DNA of 64,000 bases from Arsenicibacter sp965247375 (GTDB lineage Bacteria > Bacteroidota > Bacteroidia > Cytophagales > Spirosomataceae): the NCBI GenBank assembly GCA_965247375.1, contig CBDFHU010000161.1, positions 62,001-126,000 of the forward strand. Reading direction: 5' to 3'. The notes beneath the pieces were generated by a model that was given only the letters and a program-made list of their open reading frames with translations, was not told the origin of the DNA and made no database searches. Numbering within the stretch: position 1 is the first letter of the stretch; every line of letters begins with the position of its first letter. Position numbers and translations under genes: made by a program. This document shows positions 43,846 through 53,559 of the stretch, in pieces.

Positions 43846-46800
43846 ATGAAAAAAATCTACCAGCCTTACCAAAGGAGGCCTTATAGCGTCTTTGGTAGTT
43901 TTCCCCCCCCAACATTCACACATGCAGACCAGGCACCGAACACGGCCAAATTGATTCAGATCAGTTGTCTGGCTGTTTTCTTGCTAATAGGCTCAATTAC
44001 CGCAGGATTTGCCCAACAGTGCTCCCTTGCCATTAACAAGGTTACTACGTCCGGCTGTTACGCGGTTACAAACACCAGCGGTGTACTCGTCAGTAAATCA
44101 ACGGTCAGCGTTGAAGTAGCCTGGTCCAACGCACCGGCAAACGGCTACATTGTGGTCACAAGCGGGACCCAGAGTCAGACGATTCTGCCGGGTAACATTA
44201 CCGTTACCTACGCACAGCCCACCGGGTATACGAATACTGTAACAGGTGGCCAGACAGTTGTATCGCCCCAGGTGGTTGCCTTTGAAGTAGACGCCAATGG
44301 CAGCAATGGTACTGTAACAGCCCGTTTTTCCAACCAGACCAGCTGTTCGGCTACCGCTTCCTTTACTACGCCGGCTTCCTGCCTGCCCATCACCTGTTCA
44401 GGCAGCAATCTGGGAGGTATAGTTTTTAAGGATTTTAATGATGACGGCGGTAAACAGGCCGGTGAAACCGCCGGTATTCCTGCGGTTATGGTAAAAGCCA
44501 TTGCCTGTGACGGCACACCTTACACGGCTACTACGGATAACTACGGCCTTTATTCCATGAATATTCCGGCCAGTAAATATCCGGTCAGGGTTGAGTTCAG
44601 TAATGTGCCTTCCATTTATAATCTCGGCGTTAACGGAAATGACTCCCGGACCTCGGTTCAGTTTGTGAATGCGCCCCGGTGTAATGTCAATCTGGGCATC
44701 AATAACCCGATTGATTACTGTTCAAATAACCCGGTCGTTTTTGTGCCCTGTTACGTTAACGGAAACCCGCTGGCCGGCGGTAATGCCGGCACAGCAGATG
44801 CTCTGGTAACGATTCCGTACGGTGTTGAATCAGCAACTGCCTTTACAGGCGAAACACCTATTGCCACCGCCAGCCAAATCGGATCAATCTGGGGGGTTGC
44901 CTACAATAAGTACACCAAGCGCCTGTTCATGAGTGCCCTGCTCAAGCGGCATGCCGGTCTTGGCCCGTTGGGATTAGGCGGTATCTATGTAACCAACTAT
45001 TCAAATCCCGCCTCACCGGTTACGTCATCCTTCCTGAGTGTGACGGCCCTTGGTATCAGTGTCGGCACCATTGCCAGTAATACGGCACGGGGCATGGGGG
45101 CGAGCGTAGGTACGCCGAACCACGATATTCAGTCATTTTCCGTCATCGGTAAAGTCGGTATCGGTGATCTGGAGATTTCCGATGACGGTAATAAGTTATG
45201 GTTTACCAACCTGGCGAATAAGCTATTATATTCGATCGACATCACACAATACAATCAGACCGGCACCTTGCCGACAAGTGCCAATGTTGCCTCATTCACT
45301 ATTCCAGCCAGCTGTACCGGTGGGCAATACCGGCCATGGGCGCTTAAGGTGAATAACGGGAAAGTGTATGTCGGCGGTGTCTGTGATGCGCAGACATCCA
45401 ATAAGTCCAACCTGAGAGCGTCAGTGTATGAGCTCAACGGCACGACTTTTACCCAGATTTTTGACTTCCCGCTGACCTATCCGAAAGGTTATCCGGCACT
45501 TGCCAACTCGAGCATTACCGGTTGGTTCCCATGGACTGATGTATTCAGTGAATTGCTGGACGGAAGCTCAACACTACGACATCCGGTACCTGTTTTTACA
45601 GATATCGAGTTTGATATTGACGGGTCAATGGTACTGGCTTTCGGCGACCGGACCGGTTTACAGGGGGGTGACCAGAATTACGGCATTGATCCTTCTAATA
45701 CATCAACGCTGTATGAAGTAAACTCCCAGGCGGGTGATATTTTACGGGCTTTCAGCACAAATGGTACGTTTGTTCTTGAAAATAATGCGAAAGCAGGACC
45801 AAATACGGGCTCCGGCAGAGGCAACTCACAAGGTCCCGGCTTTGGCGAGTTCTATAACGATAACTGGATTCAGGAAAGGAACTCATCCCGGCCGTTCCCG
45901 CCGTATTACCATGCGGAGAACGTTATGGGGGGTCTGGCACTGAAACCGGGTTCAGGTGAGGTAGTAGTAACAACCGTCGATCCGGCCGATTATCATCCCT
46001 ATGCCGGTGGGGTTCGGTACCTGAACAATACATCCGGCTTATCAACCACACAATATGCGGTTTACATCACCCGTGGTCCGGATGGTATCCTAAACCCCGG
46101 TACGTTTGCCAAAGCCACCGGTCTGGGCGACATTGAACTGAGCTGTAACACCATCGAACTGCTCCAGATCGGTAACCGGGTCTGGCTCGACGATGATAAA
46201 GACGGCGAGCAGGATGCCTGCGAAAAAGGGCTGGCCGGTGTATCGGTCTCCCTCTACCGGAGTGGCACCCTCGTGGCCCGTACGACTACCGATGCGAACG
46301 GAGAGTATTATTTCCCCAACTATGCCAACCCGTCAAGTGTGACGTTTGCTGGTTCACAGACGGCTTTGGTACCTAATACGGCGTATCAGCTCGTTTTCGG
46401 TACCAACAGCCAGTACAGCAGCGGTACACTGACGGTTGCCAACGGCAAGTACCTGCTCACAACCGCTAACGCTACCGGCACAAACCTCAATGACCTTAAT
46501 GATTCAGATGCGTCCGTAGCCACTGTCGGTGGTATTACTGCCCCGGTTATCTCGCTCACGACCGCGGCCATCGGTACCTCAAACCATACCTTCGATGTTG
46601 GTTTCTATTGCCAGACTATCACGTCGGGAGCCATCAGCGTTACGCAGGCAACCTGTAATCTGACCAACAACACCGGCAACAGCAACGCGCGCATTACCGT
46701 CAGTGGCATTGTGAATGCAGACAAGGCAGCTATTGTGGCTTTCGGCGGAACTGTACCTTCGTATACAGCGACAACTAACGTGACCATTACCGGCGGTGTT

Positions 46801-49800
46801 GCGTCATTCTCCGGCCTGGCCAACCCGACAGCAACAACGGGGACATCGTACAGCATCATTATCTTTAACGGACCATGCTGCTCAACGGTAGTGACTACCC
46901 TCCTGCCCCGTACGGATTGTGCCTGTAACCTGCGTGCCAGCGTAACACCAGGCAACTGTAATCCGGTCAATAACCAGTATGCCATTTCGGGAACAATATC
47001 GCTGACCAATACACCGGCGACCAGCTTCACCGTCACCGACGGTACCCGTTCGTCGGTTGTCAGTGTCACGGCAGGACAAGCATCGGTTAACTTCTCGGTG
47101 ACCGGTCTGACCAGCAACGGCATCACCCATACCGTTTCCGTCGTCTCTTCAGGCACTGCCTGCGGATCAACCTCGCTGACGTACCTGGCTCCGGCGTCCT
47201 GTACGGTAGCAGCCGCCATTGTTGTCTCATCGGCAACGGTTTGTTACGGTAACAGTGCAACCCTTACCGCTTCGGGCTGTAATGGTACGGTCAGCTGGTC
47301 AAACGGTACCACCGGCACTAGTCTGGCGACACCTGCTCTGACGCAGACGACCAACTACACGGCTACCTGTACGACGGTTACGCAGACAACATTTGCCGTA
47401 GGAACGGTGGTTGTTAACCCGCGACCGGTATTGAGCATTAACGCCAGCGCCACGTTCGTAACGGTAAATACACCGGTAAGCCTGTCAGCCACCGGCTGTG
47501 TCGGTACCATCCGCTGGAGTACAAACCAGACAACGCAGGTAATCTCGGTGACGGCGGCTAACGCCAGCCAGACTTATTCGGCTACCTGTACCACCGGTCC
47601 GGGCTGCTTCACGACGGCAAGTATCACCGTCAATACAACGCCTCCGGCCGGTATTGTGGTGTCCTCAGCAACGATCTGCTACGGCTCATCAGCCACGCTG
47701 ACCGCATCAGGTTGTGCGAACGGAACGATCAGCTGGTCAAACAGCACTACCGGTTCCACACTGGCCACCCCGAGCCTGACAGCGACCACGAGCTACACCG
47801 CGACCTGTACAACCCCGACGGGTTCAGTAACCTCGGCGATTGGTACAGTTACCGTAAATCCGCGACCGGTATTGAGCATTAACGCCAGCGCCACGTTCGT
47901 AACGGTAAATACACCGGTTAGCCTGTCAGCCACCGGCTGCGTCGGTACCATCCGCTGGAGTACAAACCAGACAACGCAGGTAATCTCGGTGACGGCGGCT
48001 AACGCCAGCCAGACTTATTCGGCGACCTGTACGACGGGTGTGAACTGCTTCACGACGGCCAGCATCACCATCAGTACACTACCACCGGCCAGCGTAACGG
48101 CTTCGTCAACGGCTGTTTGTTTTGGTTCATCAGCCACACTGGTAGCCTCGGGCTGCTCAAGCGGTAGCATTGCCTGGTCAAACGGAACGACCGGCGCTAC
48201 CCTGGCGATTCCTAGCCTGACAGCGACAACCAGCTATACGGCTACCTGTACAACCCCAACCGGCTCACGGGCAACGGCAGTAGGTACCGTTACAGTATAT
48301 CCGAAACCAGCCGTAAGCATCAATGCCAGCTCGACATTTGTTACGGCCGGTACGCCGGTAAGTCTGTCAGCTATCGGCTGCGCGGGTAATGTTGCCTGGA
48401 GTACAGGAGGGGCCGGTAATACCATTACCGTTATGCCGATGAACAGTTCGCAGACCTACTCGGCAACCTGTACAACCGGCCCCGGCTGCTTAACGACTGC
48501 TACAATTACGGTCAATACCCTGCCACCGGCTGATCTGATTGCCACCTCGACCACGGTCTGTCTGGGATCATCGGCCACGCTGGTTGCGCTGGGCTGCAAC
48601 AATGGTAGTATTTCGTGGAGTAACGGCACAACCGGCCCTCAACTGGCCATCGCCAGCCTGACGGCAACCACCAGCTACACCGCTACCTGCTCAACACAGA
48701 CAGGCTCGGTCAGCAGCGTTGTCGCCACCGCTTTCGTGGAAACACCGGCCAGCCTGACCATCAGCCGGACGGCCATTACCGACGCACAATCGGTGACAGT
48801 ATCGGTACGTGGCTGTACGGGTACCACTCACTGGTCAACCGGAGACATGGGCAGTTCGTTCATCGTCGTTCCATCCAATCTCAATGCCACCTACAGTGTC
48901 ACCTGTACCTCACCGCTGGGTTGTACCTCGTCGGCTAAACTCACGATCGGTAACCTCAATCCGAATGACTTTACCGTTGGCGATGCCATCACCTGTCAGG
49001 GACAAAGTGCTACACTGACGACCGTTGGCTGTCAGGGCACTATAAACTGGACAGGGGCCGGGGTAAACGGGCAGACATCGGCAAGCATCGTCGTTAATCC
49101 GGCACAGACAACCTCGTACACCGTTGCCTGTACCAACGGCACCGACGTCACCGAACTGGTTGCACAGGTCGCGGTCGTTCCTGCACCTAGTCTGACACTC
49201 ACGGTGAGCAGCCTGACAGTGACGGAAGGCGATCCGCTGAGCATCACGGCTCTGGGTTGTGACATCGGACAACTGACATGGAGCCTCACCGGCGTGACCG
49301 GCAATGAGCTGAATACGACGGCTAACCTGACGACAAGCACCTACTCGGTCACCTGCGCCCTGACTCCGACCTGTCTGGACACTAAATCGGTAACCGTAAC
49401 GGTCATCCCGCTGAAGCCAGGGCTCAACCTGACTAAAGTGGCCAGCAAAACACGGGCAAACCTCGGGGAGGTCATCAGTTATACCGTCACCCTGAGCAAT
49501 ACCGGAAACGCGCCGGCGACCAACGTGGTGGTAGAAGATGTCCTCTCGGCAGGACTCGCCTATGTGCCGAACTCGGCTTCGGTGAGCCTTGGTACCATCG
49601 CCGCCGGTTCGCCAATCAGCAGCTGGAGCATTACGTCTCTGGCCGCCGGTCAGACCGCGACGCTGGTGCTCTCGGCCAGCATTCTGGCGGAAGGTGTTCA
49701 CTACAACACCGCACGGATTCCGGGCGATACCACCACGACCTGCGTCAGCGTAGCCTACCGCGTCTGCCAGGGATCGGATTACGCGATTCTGGTGACAGCG

Positions 49801-50313
49801 CCAGCTGGTTACAGCCGCTACCAGTGGTATAACGGAACACAGCTGGTGGCCGAAACAACTACCAACAGCTATACCGCTACAGCTGCCGGTGAGTACAAGG
49901 TTGTCGTTGATAATGGTGCCGGTACCTGTCCTGACGGCAGTTGCTGTCCGGTGATTATCGAAGAGGTAGCCATCCCGTCGACATTCACCGTAGCGGGTAC
50001 GAACCCGAGCTGTCTCGGTACAACACCGCAGAATAACGGTATTCTCACCGTCAGCGGACTGGGCAATGACCTGACCCTGTATCGGTATGCCATCTCGGAA
50101 GGCAGCAGCTTCACGGCTACCAACCCGACAACGCAGCCGGTACCGGCCAACGGAGTAATTGCTACCACGCTGACGGCGCCGAAGACGTACACCGTCCGGG
50201 TGTACGATCAGCTGGGCTGCTATGCTGACCGGACCGTCACCCTCAGCGCTGACTGCGTCTGTCCGCCGGCTATCTGCGTACCGATTTCAATTAAGAAAGT
50301 CGTCAGGCCATAA
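43846..50313 (+). CDS. Giant repeat-rich surface protein, adhesin-like (paralogue 2)
   Basis: 2155 residues with the same architecture as its left neighbour: long signal peptide (core LIQISCLAVFLLIGSITAGFAQ), N-terminal beta domain, SdrD_B, propeller-like region, second SdrD_B, Ig-like array, DUF11-type domain and the same Cys-rich basic tail (CVPISIKKVVRP). The array has only three 147-residue units (markers near 47418, 47859, 48300; also exactly 441 bp apart) and these are more diverged. The length difference between the paralogues, 879 residues, is six units minus three residues. Codons 20-22 contain a run of eight C (43903-43910), which could allow slippage. Secretion is likely; binding partners are unknown. 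Confidence 0.88.
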   Translation: MKKIYQPYQRRPYSVFGSFPPPTFTHADQAPNTAKLIQISCLAVFLLIGSITAGFAQQCSLAINKVTTSGCYAVTNTSGVLVSKSTVSVEVAWSNAPANGYIVVTSGTQSQTILPGNITVTYAQPTGYTNTVTGGQTVVSPQVVAFEVDANGSNGTVTARFSNQTSCSATASFTTPASCLPITCSGSNLGGIVFKDFNDDGGKQAGETAGIPAVMVKAIACDGTPYTATTDNYGLYSMNIPASKYPVRVEFSNVPSIYNLGVNGNDSRTSVQFVNAPRCNVNLGINNPIDYCSNNPVVFVPCYVNGNPLAGGNAGTADALVTIPYGVESATAFTGETPIATASQIGSIWGVAYNKYTKRLFMSALLKRHAGLGPLGLGGIYVTNYSNPASPVTSSFLSVTALGISVGTIASNTARGMGASVGTPNHDIQSFSVIGKVGIGDLEISDDGNKLWFTNLANKLLYSIDITQYNQTGTLPTSANVASFTIPASCTGGQYRPWALKVNNGKVYVGGVCDAQTSNKSNLRASVYELNGTTFTQIFDFPLTYPKGYPALANSSITGWFPWTDVFSELLDGSSTLRHPVPVFTDIEFDIDGSMVLAFGDRTGLQGGDQNYGIDPSNTSTLYEVNSQAGDILRAFSTNGTFVLENNAKAGPNTGSGRGNSQGPGFGEFYNDNWIQERNSSRPFPPYYHAENVMGGLALKPGSGEVVVTTVDPADYHPYAGGVRYLNNTSGLSTTQYAVYITRGPDGILNPGTFAKATGLGDIELSCNTIELLQIGNRVWLDDDKDGEQDACEKGLAGVSVSLYRSGTLVARTTTDANGEYYFPNYANPSSVTFAGSQTALVPNTAYQLVFGTNSQYSSGTLTVANGKYLLTTANATGTNLNDLNDSDASVATVGGITAPVISLTTAAIGTSNHTFDVGFYCQTITSGAISVTQATCNLTNNTGNSNARITVSGIVNADKAAIVAFGGTVPSYTATTNVTITGGVASFSGLANPTATTGTSYSIIIFNGPCCSTVVTTLLPRTDCACNLRASVTPGNCNPVNNQYAISGTISLTNTPATSFTVTDGTRSSVVSVTAGQASVNFSVTGLTSNGITHTVSVVSSGTACGSTSLTYLAPASCTVAAAIVVSSATVCYGNSATLTASGCNGTVSWSNGTTGTSLATPALTQTTNYTATCTTVTQTTFAVGTVVVNPRPVLSINASATFVTVNTPVSLSATGCVGTIRWSTNQTTQVISVTAANASQTYSATCTTGPGCFTTASITVNTTPPAGIVVSSATICYGSSATLTASGCANGTISWSNSTTGSTLATPSLTATTSYTATCTTPTGSVTSAIGTVTVNPRPVLSINASATFVTVNTPVSLSATGCVGTIRWSTNQTTQVISVTAANASQTYSATCTTGVNCFTTASITISTLPPASVTASSTAVCFGSSATLVASGCSSGSIAWSNGTTGATLAIPSLTATTSYTATCTTPTGSRATAVGTVTVYPKPAVSINASSTFVTAGTPVSLSAIGCAGNVAWSTGGAGNTITVMPMNSSQTYSATCTTGPGCLTTATITVNTLPPADLIATSTTVCLGSSATLVALGCNNGSISWSNGTTGPQLAIASLTATTSYTATCSTQTGSVSSVVATAFVETPASLTISRTAITDAQSVTVSVRGCTGTTHWSTGDMGSSFIVVPSNLNATYSVTCTSPLGCTSSAKLTIGNLNPNDFTVGDAITCQGQSATLTTVGCQGTINWTGAGVNGQTSASIVVNPAQTTSYTVACTNGTDVTELVAQVAVVPAPSLTLTVSSLTVTEGDPLSITALGCDIGQLTWSLTGVTGNELNTTANLTTSTYSVTCALTPTCLDTKSVTVTVIPLKPGLNLTKVASKTRANLGEVISYTVTLSNTGNAPATNVVVEDVLSAGLAYVPNSASVSLGTIAAGSPISSWSITSLAAGQTATLVLSASILAEGVHYNTARIPGDTTTTCVSVAYRVCQGSDYAILVTAPAGYSRYQWYNGTQLVAETTTNSYTATAAGEYKVVVDNGAGTCPDGSCCPVIIEEVAIPSTFTVAGTNPSCLGTTPQNNGILTVSGLGNDLTLYRYAISEGSSFTATNPTTQPVPANGVIATTLTAPKTYTVRVYDQLGCYADRTVTLSADCVCPPAICVPISIKKVVRP

Positions 50314-50325
50314 CAGGCGCAGACG

Positions 50326-50373
50326 TATAAAACGGGAAAGCCCGCTCAGCTGAGCGGGCTTTCCCGTTTTATA
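50326..50373. terminator. 48-bp perfect palindrome, bidirectional terminator
   Basis: Self-complementary over 24 bp per side, centred on AGCT (TATAAAACGGGAAAGCCCGC... and its mirror). It lies between the convergent adhesin 2 and carboxylase genes and can terminate both. Confidence 0.85.
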
Positions 50374-50396
50374 TTGTATATACCAGGGGCCATCAT

Positions 50397-51968
50397 TTAC
50401 AGCGGGATATTTCCGTGCTTTTTACGCGGCAGTGTCGCCACCTTATTTTCCAGCATCTTAAAGGCCCTGATCAGTTTCTGCCGTGTTTCATTCGGATAGA
50501 TTACCTCATCAATATACCCACGGTGTGCGGCCCGGTATGGGTTTGCAAATTTTTCGGTATACTCCTGCACCTTCTCCTGAAGTTTCGCCTGCGGATCCTC
50601 CGCTTCCGCAATTTCCCGCTTGAAGATAATCTCAGCAGCCCCGCTGGCACCCATTACCGCGATCTCGGCGCCCGGCCATGCGTAGTTCATGTCTGCACCG
50701 ATGTGTTTCGAGTTCATTACGTCATAGGCGCCGCCATACGCCTTGCGGGTAATTACCGTCACCCGCGGCACCGTTGCCTCGCAGAACGCATACAGTAATT
50801 TCGCCCCGTTGGTGATGATGCCGTTCCACTCCTGATCGGTACCAGGCAGGAAGCCGGGTACATCTTCGAGCACCAGCAGCGGTATATTAAACGAATCACA
50901 GAAGCGCACAAACCGGGCGGCTTTCGTACTGGCATTGATGTCGAGCACCCCGGCGAGTACCGCAGGCTGGTTACCGATCACCCCAACGCTCCGGCCGGCA
51001 ATGCGGGCAAAGCCGACCACGATGTTTTCGGCAAAGTTTTTATGCACTTCAAAGAAGCTGTCCGCATCGACCAGCGCGTCAATCACATCACGCATATCGT
51101 ACGGCTGGTTCGGGTTGTCCGGAATGATCGTATCGAGCGCCGGGCGGCTTTCGTCCTGCGGCTCATACGGCAGCAACGGCACTTCGTCCTCGCAATTCTG
51201 TGGCACGTAGCTCAGCAGCTTTTTAATGTGCTGAATACAGGCCAGTTCGTTTTCACAGGCAAAATGCGTCACGCCCGATTTGGTGCTGTGCGTACTGGCT
51301 CCGCCCAGTTCTTCTGACGTCACCTCTTCGTGCGTCACCGTTTTTACCACGTTGGGGCCGGTTACGAACATGTATGAGGTATTTTCGACCATGAAAATAA
51401 AGTCGGTGATCGCCGGACTATAGACGGCCCCGCCCGCACACGGCCCCATGATGGCCGAAATCTGCGGAATGACGCCGGACGCCAGCGTGTTGCGGTAAAA
51501 AATATCGGCATAGCCCGCCAGTGACAAAACCCCTTCCTGAATCCGGGCCCCGCCGGAGTCGTTCAGGCCGATCACCGGCGCCCCGTTTTTCATGGCCAGG
51601 TCCATGATTTTGCAGATTTTTTCAGCGTGGGTTTCTGACAATGCACCACCGAAAACCGTGAAGTCCTGCGCAAAAACATAGACCAGCCGTCCATCAACGG
51701 TACCATAACCCGTTACCACGCCGTCACCGGGATAATATTCCTTATCCAGGCCAAAGTCTTTGGTGCGGTGCATGACAAACTTACCGATCTCCTCAAACGA
51801 GCCTTCGTCGACCAGCAGGGCGATGCGTTCGCGGGCGGTCAGTTTGCCTTTTTTATGTTGTGCATCAATCCGTTTCTGCCCGCCACCCAGCAACGCTTCT
51901 TCGTTTTTATAGGCCAGTGTCTCCGCCGGGCTTAGTTTGGCATGTGTTGGTTTTGTCGTAGTGTCCAT
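50397..51968 (-). CDS. Acyl-CoA carboxylase, carboxyltransferase (beta) subunit, propionyl-CoA type
   Basis: 523 residues, the usual size for PccB/MmdA. It transfers CO2 from carboxybiotin to an acyl-CoA, probably propionyl-CoA (or acts in methylmalonyl-CoA decarboxylation). Visible: KLTARERIALLVDEGSFEE, the N-domain oxyanion region NDSGGARIQEGV with MGPCAGGAVYSPA, and C-domain VPGFLPGTDQE, RKAYGGAYDVMNSK and WPGAEIAVMGASGAAEI. No alpha (biotin carboxylase) or biotin-carrier gene is in the window. A -7 TAACTTTG lies 27 bp upstream. Confidence 0.93.
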   Translation of the reverse strand: MDTTTKPTHAKLSPAETLAYKNEEALLGGGQKRIDAQHKKGKLTARERIALLVDEGSFEEIGKFVMHRTKDFGLDKEYYPGDGVVTGYGTVDGRLVYVFAQDFTVFGGALSETHAEKICKIMDLAMKNGAPVIGLNDSGGARIQEGVLSLAGYADIFYRNTLASGVIPQISAIMGPCAGGAVYSPAITDFIFMVENTSYMFVTGPNVVKTVTHEEVTSEELGGASTHSTKSGVTHFACENELACIQHIKKLLSYVPQNCEDEVPLLPYEPQDESRPALDTIIPDNPNQPYDMRDVIDALVDADSFFEVHKNFAENIVVGFARIAGRSVGVIGNQPAVLAGVLDINASTKAARFVRFCDSFNIPLLVLEDVPGFLPGTDQEWNGIITNGAKLLYAFCEATVPRVTVITRKAYGGAYDVMNSKHIGADMNYAWPGAEIAVMGASGAAEIIFKREIAEAEDPQAKLQEKVQEYTEKFANPYRAAHRGYIDEVIYPNETRQKLIRAFKMLENKVATLPRKKHGNIPL

Positions 51969-51994
51969 GCAAGAGGGTCAAGAATGAGAATGGA

Positions 51995-52038
51995 CAAAGT
52001 TATAGTTCTTTGTGATTTGCGTACTATGCTTATTTTTG
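51995..52038. promoter_or_regulatory. Divergent -7 elements between carboxylase and OMP cluster
   Basis: Minus strand TAACTTTG at 51995-52002 serves the carboxylase gene. Plus strand TATTTTTG at 52031-52038, with TTG at 52010-52012 (18-bp spacer), could serve the OMP cluster, leaving a leader of about 110 nt. Confidence 0.45.
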
Positions 52039-52148
52039 TTGTAAGGCAAACGCAGGCCCACTTTAGATAACTTTTTTGCTAATTACCTATAGATAGCCCT
52101 GTTTGTCACGTTTCTATCCATCAATACACACAGCAGCCCTTTCTTTTT

Positions 52149-52931
52149 ATGCGTTTCAGGTATACGTTTTTCGTCGGGCTGCTGGTGCTCCTGATGCATG
52201 TCAACGGGGTTTACGGACAACCGGCCACCGATACACTTCCGCCTGCTCCGAAACCAGTCCGGCTACGCCCTACTTACGCCGTTATCAAGCTCGCTCCCCT
52301 CACGCTGATTGATATTGATCCTGCCTGGCAGGCCGGCCTTGAACTCCGTACAATTCCGTCAGTATCGGTGCAGGGCGAAATTGCCTATGGGCCCGCTAAC
52401 TGGTCCGGGCCGTTTCCGGACCTGAACCTGTTCGGGACAGATTATCTGCGGGATGGCTGGAGTTATCAGCCCTCATGGCGTTATCGCGGTGAGTTACGCT
52501 ATTACCTGCCTTTTTCCTTTTTACAAAAGCTATTCAAACCCAAACGGCGGCTCAATGGCGTGTATGTGGCGGCTGAGTATTACTACAAAAATGCCGGTAT
52601 TGTCAAAAAAACCGGTGCTGCAAGCGGCGGCCTGATTACCTCCCTGGATTACTCGCAGAAAATCAACCGCACCACACAGGCCGGTTATCTGAAAATCGGG
52701 CTACAACTGGCTCTCAGTCATCAGAAAACGTCGTTTTTATCGCGCGTATTTCTGGATGCCTACGCCGGAGCCGGCCGCCGCTACATCACTATCGATCAGA
52801 CCGAAGGCCCCTCAGTGCTGCTGGCCAATGGCCGCGTGCCGGAAGCGCTGCGATACACGCGGTTTATTCCGGGTCTGGAAGGCTGGCTGCCCGGCGTTTC
52901 GTGCGGACTTAAAATCGGCATTGCATTGTAG
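52149..52931 (+). CDS. Predicted outer-membrane beta-barrel-like protein (first of a paralogous pair)
   Basis: 260 residues with signal peptide FRYTFFVGLLVLLMHVNGVYG. It is rich in alternating, aromatic-ending strands and closes in LPGVSCGLKIGIAL, as small outer-membrane barrels do. It shares Y-x-VIKLAPL-x-x-x-D...Q-x-G-x-E near the N-terminus and L-P-x-x-x-x-G-x-KIG at the end with the 54312-55019 protein, so the two are paralogues flanking two LVIVD lipoprotein genes. The family resembles DUF3575-type proteins; no enzymatic motif is seen. Confidence 0.7.
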   Translation: MRFRYTFFVGLLVLLMHVNGVYGQPATDTLPPAPKPVRLRPTYAVIKLAPLTLIDIDPAWQAGLELRTIPSVSVQGEIAYGPANWSGPFPDLNLFGTDYLRDGWSYQPSWRYRGELRYYLPFSFLQKLFKPKRRLNGVYVAAEYYYKNAGIVKKTGAASGGLITSLDYSQKINRTTQAGYLKIGLQLALSHQKTSFLSRVFLDAYAGAGRRYITIDQTEGPSVLLANGRVPEALRYTRFIPGLEGWLPGVSCGLKIGIAL

Positions 52932-53017
52932 CAGATGACCGGAATATTATTTTTTGCGCTTACTTCCAACCATTTACACTATTCTGATATCTGCATAAAA
53001 ACGAACCATTTCCTTTT

Positions 53018-53554
53018 ATGAAACACTTTATCCCACACCGGCATCCGTTGCTGGCAGCGCTGCTGTTGCTAACCGGTTGTTACTACGACTACGCGGAGGA
53101 CCGGCTCTCCGCCAAAACCGGCTACCGGCCGGTCTACGCTTCTTACGAAGAAGTCCGTCAGGTTCAGACCCTTACGGCCCAGCCGCTGAAAGCGCCGGGT
53201 AAAATTTACATTAAAGACAAGTTCCTGTTTATCAACGAAATTGACAAAGGAATTCATGTTGTTGACAACACCGATCCTGCCAAACCGGTACGCCTTTCGT
53301 TTATTACGATCCGCGGCAACCGGGACATTGCCATCAAGGACAGCATCCTGTATGCCGATAACGCAACGGATCTCGTAGCGCTGAATATTGCCAATCCGCG
53401 TAATGTCCGCATTGTTAAACGCATTGAGAACGCATTCCCCTATCCGGCCTATCCGCCGGAAATGAATGTCACGTTTGAGTGCGCTGATCCTGCCAAAGGC
53501 GTCGTAATCGGTTGGGAAAAAGCCGAATTAATTAATCCGAAATGCTTCCGTTAA
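53018..53554 (+). CDS. Lipoprotein with LVIVD-type repeats, N-terminal half of a propeller
   Basis: 178 residues with lipobox LLLTGC (LLAALLLLTGCYYD), so it is probably membrane-anchored. Two to three LVIVD-like blades are visible: GKIYIKDKFLFINEIDKGIHVVDNT..., RDIAIKDSILYADNATDLVALNIA, and the end VVIGWEKAEL. In related Bacteroidota proteins of 400-450 residues this segment is followed in the same chain by the GGSMARF... half (family recollection). Here that half is the next gene, 5 bp downstream, with its own lipobox. A split gene or a two-subunit propeller is inferred. Confidence 0.8.
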   Translation: MKHFIPHRHPLLAALLLLTGCYYDYAEDRLSAKTGYRPVYASYEEVRQVQTLTAQPLKAPGKIYIKDKFLFINEIDKGIHVVDNTDPAKPVRLSFITIRGNRDIAIKDSILYADNATDLVALNIANPRNVRIVKRIENAFPYPAYPPEMNVTFECADPAKGVVIGWEKAELINPKCFR

Positions 53555-53559
53555 ACACC

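Noticed and set aside
34400..50313. CRISPR-like array because of regular repeats
   Set aside because: Units are 441 bp, in frame, and encode Ig-like domains; there are no short repeats with unique spacers.
16746..50313. Standard type IX C-terminal sorting domain on the giant proteins
   Set aside because: No type A (about 80-residue) or gliding-type B domain is recognisable at any of the three C-termini.
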